DNA of 64,000 nucleotides from Cloeon dipterum (lineage: Eukaryota > Arthropoda > Insecta > Ephemeroptera > Baetidae), in assembly GCF_949628265.1 (NCBI RefSeq), contig NC_088788.1:11656001-11720000 (forward strand), given 5' to 3'. Below the pieces are notes generated by a model, which was not told the DNA's origin, searched no databases, and saw nothing but the letters and a program-made list of their open reading frames with translations. The translations under genes and the position numbers were made by a program. This document shows positions 51,575-64,000 of this stretch, in pieces (the stretch's first letter is position 1; every line of letters begins with the position of its first letter).

Positions 51575-54500
51575 CTGAAAATAAATAAATTTACTCAAGC
51601 AGTTAATTTTCGAATAATATTTTCCCAGATTCTTGTTTTTCTCTGCTCGATATAATTAATGCCGTTGAGTGTAATTACAAAGTCTAATAATTATGTTTTA
51701 TGCTGTTGCTTCCTGCTGTGACACATTTTAACGGCGAGACATTGATTTTGTTGTCAAGGAATTATGTGGCTTCTGTGTTTTTGGCCCTCTAGGTGTTAAT
51801 TCGGGAAATTCTAAACTGAAGCTGAGAAAAACACCGAGCTGTTGTAAACATTTTAATTGTTTGATGCCGAGAATAAACTTTGTTTGTACTTCATTGCAGC
51901 AAGAGTCTATTATCATCACTTTCAATTGAAGATATTATTGAACGGAGATTAATAGAGTTGGCAAATTCAATCGCAAAACTTCTAGTCATAAATACTGGGT
52001 TATTTTTTCAATTATTTACGCATCAGACTATTGCAAAAGCGAAGAGAAGATGATATCGTTTTCTCTCTAGAGCGTGCTAAGTTGAATCTTGAGATCAGGA
52101 TTGGCAGAATTTTAAATTCATTTTGTTTCTTGGAGCCAAATGAGACTCTAATGAAATAGGACGTCAGATTCAAACCCAAAATTTCTGAAGGATTTTAAAT
52201 ACCAAGGAAAAGTTCAACAGCCTTCTAGGGTGAATTTTATATCTAAAATTTGAGCTATTATCACTGACGCGTGTTGTGGAATTTTGATGATTGAGATTGA
52301 CTATTTTTCTGAGCGTCTAATAACATCATGGAGAATTAAAAGATTTAAACCAAACTTAAAGCAAGTGTGTCGTGTGAAGGACGATATCAATCTGCGTACT
52401 CGCCGTCCACGTTACTCATTGATCTGTTTTTAAGTTGCTCTCCAGTCCAAGATTAAATCAATTTTAATGGACAAGATTATCAAACCTCTTTACATCAATT
52501 CAAAAGATGTTAAGTAATTGAAGCCTCAATGTAATTTACCTTTAAACAACATTATCTCATAGAAATACAGATAAGTAACTAATATATTAAAATATCTTTT
52601 GCAAATCAGAGCTTTTTCACTCGGAGCCTACGGGGAAAATAAGCTCATAATAATTTTACTACAACTATTTGCAATGCAGAATTCCCCGCAACGTTAAAAG
52701 AAAGGTTATCTTTTATGTTTTTTTATTAAACACGTGAAAACCGTACCCTGCAAATGTTAGTAAACAAACGCTTAAGTATTTCCAAAGCTCAAAAAGGACA
52801 ATTTTTGCGCCGCAACTCATAAATGGTTCGACAACCTCTTACAATTAGAGAGTAATAACAAGCTCCAAAATGTATTCAGTTCTTTTTTTTATAAAAGACA
52901 CACGAATTAATGACATTAAATCCATTATATGCGCTAAAGACAAGTTACAGGTCAGAGAAAATCCCTCAATAATTGTTCTGCATATGGATCAAATCAATCA
53001 TAGAACTACACGGAAAAACCCTCTGTTGCTACGGATGCGCGCGGCACGTGACATATCTCTCGGTCGAGGACAATCTGCTTATCTAGTGTGACACGGCAGA
53101 TTATTCAGGTTATTTACCTTGAGTGGAACTTTTACAAGCAACTGCTTCCTCCGATGCATTCGTCTCTGCGAGATTATCGCTCGCGGTGCATCCGTCTTAA
53201 GATCAAAGAATGTAATACTGTTAGTATTAGGAGGGAGTAAATAACAACCGCTTTTCAACGCGCACAGCGTAATTATAGAGTCGAAAGTGCAAATTCGCAA
53301 AAAAATTGCAATATATGTATTATGGTGTCACTCCCAATTGGCGTTCAAATTTTCTCTGATTGCGTGTAATGTAACTGGCCTGCGGCGTGTTGTGCACTCT
53401 TATATGTTTTGCTCCTTTATGTGAAAAGTAATCCAGTTTCTTTTCATGACCTTTTCCTTGAAAGAAAAAATTGTTTCGTTGAAAAAGGTGAAAGTCTTTG
53501 CTGTTTTCACAAGGGTCATGTGTCACTTGCGTTTGTTGAAACTTGTACAGAGTAAGTTTTGAAAATTTGAAAAGATAATTTCAAATTACTTTGTGAAATA
53601 TCAGAGTAAATACGTTTTTGTAAAATTTGCTTAAAGAAATGAAAATTCAGCTGTGAGAAATTAAAGGCAAATAACAAATAAATACGGTACATACTCGTCA
53701 ACTGACACGCCTTGTTTGTAGAGCATTATTAAATATTTACTACATAATTGCTCTTGACAGGTCGAAGCTAATCTGATTATCGATTATGACCGTGAATCGA
53801 AAAAGGGAAACCGCGTTTGTTATTTATTGAGTTGATTTTTACTTTTCCATAGAAAAATACTTGGAGTTTGCACTTTCGATTTGAGAAAGTATAAATTATA
53901 TATGAGTGCAAAGAAGTTGCAAATTGTCCAACTCGTCTTCACATCCCATGATGGACTAAAGTGGTGTCAGGGTATAAGCACTCAACTCAGATGAACCAGT
54001 TGATTAGAAACAATGAAAAAAATGGAAAAAAAACACGGATCAATTTAGGTTGCAAAAAGGGGGTTGAAGGGAAATACCATTAGACTGCAATGGCTATCTA
54101 GGGGAAATTGAGACTAGTCTAGTGGTGTTCGGGTTTTGAAAATCCGACCATCAGAAGCCGAGATTTGGGCGTGAGAGCATTGTTCAACATCCCCCGAAAT
54201 AGCAAAACGTTCAAGAAGTTATTATTTCTTTATATAAAAAATCAGGCAAATCCCCAATTCCAGATTTAAACGTTTCAAACCTTATTTTTAGCTCTCAACA
54301 AACTTAAAACTGTTAAAATTTTAAATTTGAGTTGCATTTCAAAAATGCGATAATAGTTATTTATGACGACTTTGAGGTCAAGAGAAAAGTTGTCCAATTT
54401 GACTAGCTTTAGTTCCACAACCAACCTAAACTTATTCAGGGTCTACTCAACATTCCCAGGCTATGATTTTTGTTTTGGAGGCCTGTAAAACCCGCATAAA

Positions 54501-55209
54501 TTGGAATTGCACAACGGATTTAGGGCAAAATTTTGACCAAAAATATCAGCATAATTGTCGGACCCCGGGTTTGAGAATCTGGCTAAATTAGATTATTTTT
54601 AAAGTTTCCTTGTTAGATTTCATTTTTCCAGATTCCCCTACCTCAATGAAAATTTTTCATTAATATTCATTCTACATCAGAATTTTTCCATGTTTTTTTT
54701 TTAAAAATTATAAAGAAACACTTAGAGTTGTAGCGAAAAAATTGGCCATAAGATATTAAATTAGAAACTAATTTAATTTGTAATCATGTCTCTGTTAAAA
54801 AAACATTCCTAATATATTTTGTTTATCAAAAAATATCGATTTTACTGAAAGGAATCGAAAGTTGCAAATATTAAATTTATATCTTAACGCATTAATTAAA
54901 AAACTCTTAATAAATATGTAACATTTCAGATGAAAGAAATTTTTCATTATATTTGTTGCGAATGGAGGCAAACTGCTTTGCATTCGAGCGATGCGGTTGG
55001 CTTGCGAAAAGGAGCGAAAGAAGTCAGCGGCTGACGGACGGAGGCGCCGCCACCGAGAGCCACTCAGCCGCTGTGTGCCGCGGCTAGCAACAGGTGGCCA
55101 TCGCTCTGTCACGGCTCTGACAAACGCGTGCTATTAAATTAGCCGCAGATAAACAGTCAGTGCATGCGCGCTCTCCTAGTAAACCTAAATTCTATAACTG
55201 CGCACCAAG
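51575..55209. other. Intergenic region, no supported gene
   Basis: This lies between the divergent transporter and AGXT2 genes. Open frames are short and featureless. Most is AT-rich. A GC-richer patch at 54960-55200 directly precedes the AGXT2 start and is its likely promoter. The stretch around 53950-54600 differs somewhat in composition and may be an old, unrecognised repeat. Confidence 0.5.
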
Positions 55210-59025
<3,816 letters not shown>

Positions 59026-59346
59026 AATTGAACGCTTTACACGCTCAATGCAAATTATTTCGGTATCTGATAACACCCTGTGCGGTAACATAAGTGCCAT
59101 ATCTCTTTGCTGTGACAAAATGCGACTACCGAATAACCAGTTCTGCGTGGATTATTTATCAACCAATTTTCAGATTTTATTCCTGTGTTATTGACATGTC
59201 AAAAATTAGTCTAAATATTTAAATTCTCTTTATTCCAGCAGCCAAATTGATATTCCTGCAGCTTTCAAAATATTCCATTGCGTTAAATTTGCACTGCAAA
59301 AAAATGTTTGAACAACATCAAATGCTGTCTAGATATTTTGTGAGGG

Positions 59347-59352
59347 AATAAA
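59347..59352 (+). terminator. Candidate poly(A) signal of AGXT2
   Basis: This is the first canonical AATAAA downstream of the AGXT2 stop, about 320 bases away and before the repeat at 59489. Confidence 0.5.
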
Positions 59353-59488
59353 TTAGTAAAAGAAATCTCTAAACATATTTGTTTTTAATGATCATTGACC
59401 CAGTTGGATCCAAGTGAAGCCTGACAAACCTACCTTTCACTGGAAAATGTTTTTGGTGATGGATTAACAATATTTTGTTAAATTTTAT

Positions 59489-59843
59489 TACTGGCTACCC
59501 AATGTCAGAAATGGCAAAAAGTGGTTAGTTTAGTGACTCCTCGAATTGCTCAAATTGCTCAACGGGCTGGGAGGCGCACCGGCGCCGACTCGCTACTTGC
59601 TGGTTTGCACCTTTCCAGAATGCGTGATTTGGCTTCACGGGACAAATGTCTAGCGTTTCAATGCAGTCCTCGGTGCGGAGGCAAGTGGCCCTTCAGTGGG
59701 CTGGGTCCCTGTGCGGCCTGGTGCGCCCATGTTATCCGTTCGCGGTGTTATTGGGACCCAGGTTTCAGCATTCGTGCTAGTGCAGTGCGCGCCCTTCCCG
59801 GTCCTCCGGTCCTCGGACAGGGATAAAAAGAGCAAAAAAAAAA
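59489..59843 (+). repeat. GC-rich dispersed repeat with A-rich 3' end, copy 1
   Basis: About 355 bases starting TACTGGCTACCCAATGTCAG and ending GGGATAAAAAGAGC plus an A10 run are nearly identical to 62868-63217 in the same orientation. The main differences are a 9-base insertion here near 59772 and a few substitutions. Base composition is far more GC-rich than the surroundings. The A-terminated 3' end suggests a retroposon (SINE-like or a LINE 3' end). No RNA polymerase III boxes and no clear target-site duplication were recognised. The open frame across it has no known domain. Confidence 0.85.
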
Positions 59844-61374
59844 CGAAATTAAGTTTTTAGTATATTATAAACATTTTCTTCTTGCAGTAGTCATATATTC
59901 ATGTATAATATTTTTTAACAAAAAGAATCAGGCCTATGAATGAATTGTTACGATCTAATTCAATTTCGCAGTCCCTGCAATCCCATAACTCCAAGAAAAA
60001 TTTTCTGTCACGAAGAACGCACAACTACCGCACCCAGCAGTATATCTCGTCAAGAATATGAAAAAAAAACACTTATCAACTGTATCGCATTCATCACAAA
60101 AAAACCATAATTGTGTGATGTGGGAATGACGTATTTTGGTAAACCTTTCAAAGATGGACATATATAGCGTACAATTATTTCTGAATTTTCTTTAGTCTAG
60201 CTCAAGATTGAACTAAAAATATTTGGCAAAATGATAATGTAATGTATATGAGTCATCACGTGAGCTCAGTCTTATTAATTAAGGAGATTCAGGTATCCAC
60301 CAGAGATAAAAGAATTGAAAAATTAAAAATGGGTTCTCATCAATAATATAACCACAGCATATATTAACAAATTATTTATACAGCCCCAGCGCAGCGAACC
60401 CTTTAAATTTACAAGCCATACATATTTAATTAATTAGCGATCTGAAGTTGAGCAAAACATTCAAAAGGGCGCGGGGTTAGTTGCTAATTTTCCTATTTTT
60501 ACGACACCGGGGAATTAGGCCAAAGAATGTCAAGACAGGAAGAAATGGGGAGAAGAGGTAAAACTTATTAAGGTTGCTTTTCTCACCACCTGGCGTCACT
60601 ACCCTTATTTCACCTTCAGTGGTTGCCACCTGATGGCGCTACCCTTCAGAGCATCCACCTTTGCTTTTCACGTATCCGGTGGCGTGGCTGGTCCGACATT
60701 TGTTTGTGTTTTGTGCTCAAGCGACTCGTTGGTAGCTATATCTCTAATGTTTGTTAGGTATTTTTAAGTTATTTTGGTAAAAACCAAGAAGGAAATTAAC
60801 AATTACAATGAATGGTCAATGTCGTAATCGAATTGTATGAAACGCAAGCGAAAACATTCACAAATTTTGCTTCATCTAATCCAAATAACCGAACATAAAA
60901 ATTCAAACCATCAGCAGCGCGCTTATTCCCTTGACTGTTCATTTTTTGTTAAAGTAGAGCATTGGGAGATGATTGAGCACCTCTTTTACTATGGCTGTTC
61001 TATGTTGGGAAGATAAAAAGTTGGTTATAGTTAAGTGACTTAAAATACTCAAATCAATTATATATTACATATTTTGTATCTGCGTCTTTCTAGAATAAAC
61101 GCAGCGCGTGTATAGAGTAAATATTTTAAATTGGTTTTGCTTGGAGCGTTTACTGGCGAGAAAGCTTTAATTTTAAACAGGATAAACCATCTATTATTGT
61201 TAAAATATAATATAACATTTGTATATGTGCTGCTCAACCATCTCTAATTTTAAAGTGTCATAATACATTAATTATTCTAAAAACTGATATTTATTTTGTG
61301 CTTTGTTTTAGGTGAGGTATTCTAAAAATTGTCAGGTCGATATATAGAAGCAGGAACCACCCCGCTGTGTGAAA
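59844..61374. other. Intergenic and upstream region of the RNF146-like gene
   Basis: No gene is supported. A minus-strand open frame near 59955-60161 has no recognisable family and no start or splice context. A GC-richer patch at 60585-60725 holds CCACCTGGCG and CCACCTGATGGCG sites. AT-rich sequence continues to a leader ending in an A-rich start context at 61375. Confidence 0.5.
60625..60642 (+). promoter_or_regulatory. CTCF-like motif upstream of the RNF146-like gene
   Basis: GCCACCTGATGGCGCTAC resembles the conserved CTCF core CCACCAGGGGGCGCTA, matching 13 of 16 positions. A weaker relative (CCACCTGGCGTCACTACC) begins about 40 bases upstream, at 60586. CTCF is conserved in most insects. 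Binding is inferred from sequence only. Confidence 0.3.
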
Positions 61375-62674
61375 ATGTCGTCAATGGTGAGTGTCTTTGA
61401 AGATTACCTCGCTAAAGTTAAACTCCTGAAAAGAATTAGAGATGAGAGGTTCCATGGTAATTAATAACTATGTCGATACTCAAATGTGTACTCTTTTCGC
61501 ACATGCTGGATTCAATCGACATATTTCGGAGTAGGTTACCGAGCAACAAAAATTGTATATCCGAGGATATCCGCCCTATGACATTGGGCTGTACAAAAGT
61601 ATATCCTCCGGATATCCTGGAGGATATCCAAATTCTTGCTGGGTATTTTTTCTAGTCGTGGGATAAAAGTTGCTCGCTAAAATGTCTCCAGCCAAAATTC
61701 ACAAAATTGAAAACCTTAATTACGAATAAGCTTAAGTTTGTATCATTAAAAATTTCACTATTTTTGTCACATGCGGGGGTTAAAGTTAAATTTTTAGAAC
61801 TAAACAGATACTGCAGAATATTATTTTATAGTTCTAATATTTTCATTTTTTTCAGCCCGAAGTAATTGACCGTAGAAGTATGCGAGAATTCATGGGGAAT
61901 CATGGAGAATTCATTCGCAGACGTCGAGATGCCAGTAGAATAGCTATTAATTTTTATCGTTTTTATGATGAGTCGATTCGTATACGACTAGAAGTAAGAG
62001 CGCATCAAGAAAGTAAACAAGTATTTCTCGACGAGGAAATTGAAATCACATCGGATCCAGATTTCGAAACCATTTTAACCGATGATGAACGTGATATAGA
62101 CGAACCAGAGGCTAAACGACTTCGTCTGGATGATCTTGCCACCAATAAAGTCGACAAAGGTAAGAGATAATTTTCCTTTGATCTCTATTTTGTGTGAAAC
62201 TAAAATACATATATTTAACCAGCAGAGGAATGCGCCATCTGTCTTATGCCCGCCGAGCTTCCCGTCCGAATGCCTTGCAGCCACGAATTTTGTTTCACCT
62301 GTGCTAAAGGCCTGATGAAGGATCAAAAAAGGTCCTGCGCTTTGTGCAGGAAACCTATTCCTCCAAATTTCATCACGAATCCAGAAACGTTCGCCACTGG
62401 AGCCGTTGAAGCGCCAATGGGCAAGCACTCTTGGTTCTACAAAAGTCGGTCTGGCTGGTGGGCATACGCGCCAAGGATGCAGACTGATATTGAGAACGCG
62501 TTTCAAAGTGGAAAATCAACATTTGAATGCATTCTCAACGGCCAGAAGTACATTTTGGATTTTGGAAAATCCATTCAGACATTCGGAATGCAGAAGACCC
62601 AACATATCAAGAGAGGTTTGAGCAAGAGCAGTCATTTAGGAGTGGCTGGTCTAAGATACACTGTGCCTTCGTAG
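61375..62674 (+). CDS. RNF146: RNF146-like RING-WWE E3 ubiquitin ligase
   Basis: Three coding exons (61375-61386, 61856-62159, 62223-62674) join in phase into 255 codons. A C3HC4 RING lies at residues 109-147: CAIC, PCSHEFCFTC and CALC supply all ligands. A WWE domain follows at about 174-240 (HSWFYKSRSGWWAYAPRM), then IKRGLSKSSHLGVAGLRYT, which parallels the RNF146 segment after the WWE. This order is diagnostic of RNF146/Iduna, which recognises poly(ADP-ribose)-modified proteins such as axin bound by tankyrase and ubiquitinates them. Unusual here is about 105 residues before the RING: Arg-rich (FIRRRRDASR), then acidic, with a possible nuclear signal AKRLRLDD. Typical RNF146 has a much shorter N-terminus. 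The first coding exon has only four codons. Direct repeats flank the gene. It may be a fast-evolving paralogue. Confidence 0.85.
61541..61641. repeat. Short foldback element in RNF146-like intron 1
   Basis: Left part 61541-61572 and right part 61610-61641 are imperfect inverted copies (GAGCAACAAAAATTG / CAAATTCTTGCTG, each joined to GGATATCC blocks). Inside, ATATCCTCC (61601-61609) pairs perfectly with GGAGGATAT (61619-61627), and GCCC/GGGC form another short stem. It looks like a small MITE-like or foldback insertion. No target duplication was confirmed. Confidence 0.5.
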
Positions 62675-62737
62675 TGAACAGTAATATTCTGACATTGCAA
62701 GGAAAATTGAACATTGTTTTAGTGAATATATATGTTA

Positions 62738-62743
62738 AATAAA
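62738..62743 (+). terminator. AATAAA poly(A) signal of the RNF146-like gene
   Basis: A canonical AATAAA lies 64 bases past the stop codon, well before the downstream repeat at 62868. Confidence 0.7.
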
Positions 62744-62867
62744 TACTTACACTTAATATCCAAGTAGATTTTATTTACAATATAAACCAGCCCGTTGGCA
62801 CGCATTGTTAAGGCACTCTCAGGAGTGTCAAAGCAATGAGAGGTATTTGAGCAGTTCGGAGATCTAA

Positions 62868-63217
62868 TACTGGCTACCCAATGTCAGAAATGGCAAAAAG
62901 TGGTTAGTTTAGTGACTCCTCGAATTGCTCAAATTGCTCAACGGGCTGGGAGGCGCACCGGCGCCGACTCGCTACTTGCTGGTTTGCACCTTTCCAGCAT
63001 GCGTGATTTGGCTTCACGGGACAAATGTCTAGCGTTTCAATGCAGTCCTCGGTGCGGAGGCAAGTGGCCCTTGAGTGGGCTGGGTCCCTCTGCGGCCTGG
63101 TGCGCCCATGTTATCCGTTCGCGGTGTTATTGGGACCCGGGTTTCAGCATTGCAGTGCGCGCCCTTCCCGGTCCTCCGGTCCTCGGACAGGGATAAAAAA
63201 GAGCAAAAAAAAAAAAA
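62868..63217 (+). repeat. GC-rich dispersed repeat with A-rich 3' end, copy 2
   Basis: This is a direct repeat of 59489-59843, about 350 bases, same orientation and nearly identical. It ends GGGATAAAAAAGAGC plus an A13 run, a longer tail than copy 1. It lacks the 9 bases found in copy 1 near 59772. The high identity means recent activity, duplication or gene conversion. Confidence 0.85.
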
Positions 63218-63656
63218 TCCCCCACTTGCGCCGAATGGCTTCCTGTCTGCGGAGGTGAGATTTCCCTGCTAGGCTAGGCCTGGTCAGTGGAAATTTACGT
63301 TCATCCCGTCCTGTGAAACCAACACTACACATAAATAGATCTTATCTCATAGTGTCACTATCCACTTCTACTTTGTTACGTTTTTAGTTGGGGTGGGCGC
63401 ATTGAGGATTATCAGGGAGGCGCACAGGGCCAACTTCTCGACCACCCCGATTACCCAAACCGGCATTGATTACAATACGATCCCATAATCGTAGCCTCAC
63501 AAAAACTGGAAGGTGATAAAGAAGGTGGTTACGCAAGGAACCAGACATAAATTTTTTGATAATATTTCTATCGTTTTATCCATATCGTGGTTGTTGGATA
63601 TGTTATTCAGGAGGGAAAGTTTTCCGAACGTTTTCAATCACAATGCTTTGATTGTT
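63218..63656. other. Non-coding, no recognised feature
   Basis: This lies between two repeat copies. A GC-richer patch at 63385-63495 has no recognised family. No coding sequence is supported. Confidence 0.45.
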
Positions 63657-63980
63657 CGAGCGATGTTTGGGGGTCAAGAGCGGATTGATTTGCGCTTAAC
63701 ATATACTTGACTCTCTGGCATTGCAATGACGATTCCATCCGGATCTGGAAGGATTGCGAAAGCTTTCTGACACGCTACTTGCTGGTTTGCACCTTTACAG
63801 CATGCGTGAATTAATTTTAAAGGGTTTCAATGTCAATCGTTTTAATAAAAAAAGCGGCGAGTAACACGAGCTGGTTATTTTTATGGTTATTGGGACGCGG
63901 AGTTTTTGCGAGTTGCTCAATATCAGGGGGTCACCTATCTCGAAAGAGATAAACCGATCCAAAAATAATACAAAAAAAAC
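63657..63980 (+). repeat. Diverged copy of the dispersed repeat
   Basis: It shares CGCTACTTGCTGGTTTGCAC and CAGCATGCGTGA with copies 1 and 2. It shares the 5' CGAGCGATGTTTGGGGGTC and the 3' ATCTCGAAAGAG with the copy at 42165. The 3' end is A-rich. It therefore links the two sub-types. It runs close to the window edge, so its right boundary is approximate. Confidence 0.55.
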
Positions 63981-64000
63981 TTGATTGTGGAGGAGAATTT

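Noticed and set aside
59521-59826. 101-codon open frame inside repeat copy 1 (and its counterpart in copy 2)
   Set aside because: It is conserved only because the repeats are nearly identical, starts at a non-ATG codon and shows no domain.
59955-60161. 68-codon minus-strand frame between AGXT2 and the RNF146-like gene
   Set aside because: No homology or splice context; it could be a transposon remnant, but nothing supports that directly.

Overview
This is animal nuclear DNA, almost certainly from an insect or close arthropod relative. It is AT-rich, and its genes are split by many mostly short GT-AG introns. Two genes have arthropod-type relatives: a Cadherin-87A-type cadherin and a trehalose/sugar transporter of the Tret1-like SLC2 group. 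The high intron density (29 coding exons in the cadherin, 11 in AGXT2) argues against a fly. The species cannot be fixed from the sequence alone. I saw no bacterial, viral, organellar, CRISPR or tRNA/rRNA feature.

Layout. Positions 1-3896 hold no supported gene. Macoilin (minus, 3897-10456) is a conserved ER/neuronal transmembrane coiled-coil protein, with a GC-rich promoter and two CCAAT boxes. A complete Cad87A-type cadherin follows (minus, 12021-20808). Then comes about 12 kb of non-coding DNA in which GC-richer islands alternate with AT-rich stretches. NDUFS1, the complex I 75-kDa subunit (minus, 33024-36558), lies head-to-head with eEF1B beta (plus, 37313-38430), separated by about 0.75 kb. 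An SLC2-family transporter (minus, 39219-51064) has a tiny first coding exon and a 5.1-kb first intron. AGXT2 (plus, 55210-59025) is a mitochondrial class III aminotransferase. A divergent RNF146-like RING-WWE ubiquitin ligase (plus, 61375-62674) closes the window.

All seven gene models were assembled by hand. In each, every intron junction is phase-consistent and the summed coding length is a multiple of three: 655, 1925, 726, 215, 579, 500 and 255 codons before the stop. The genes are unrelated housekeeping or cell-surface genes, not an operon or cluster. NDUFS1 and AGXT2 are mitochondrial, eEF1B is translational, and the transporter and cadherin are membrane proteins.

The least ordinary part is the right end. 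A GC-rich dispersed repeat with an A-rich 3' end occurs as two nearly identical direct copies flanking the RNF146-like gene (59489-59843 and 62868-63217). Older relatives lie at 42165, 48550 and 63657, and a short foldback sits in RNF146-like intron 1. I did not find a convincing new multi-gene system. The leads worth following are this repeat family, the N-terminally extended RNF146 relative, tandem CAG splice acceptors in three genes, a (GA)36 tract close to a splice donor, and a possible alternative last exon in the transporter.
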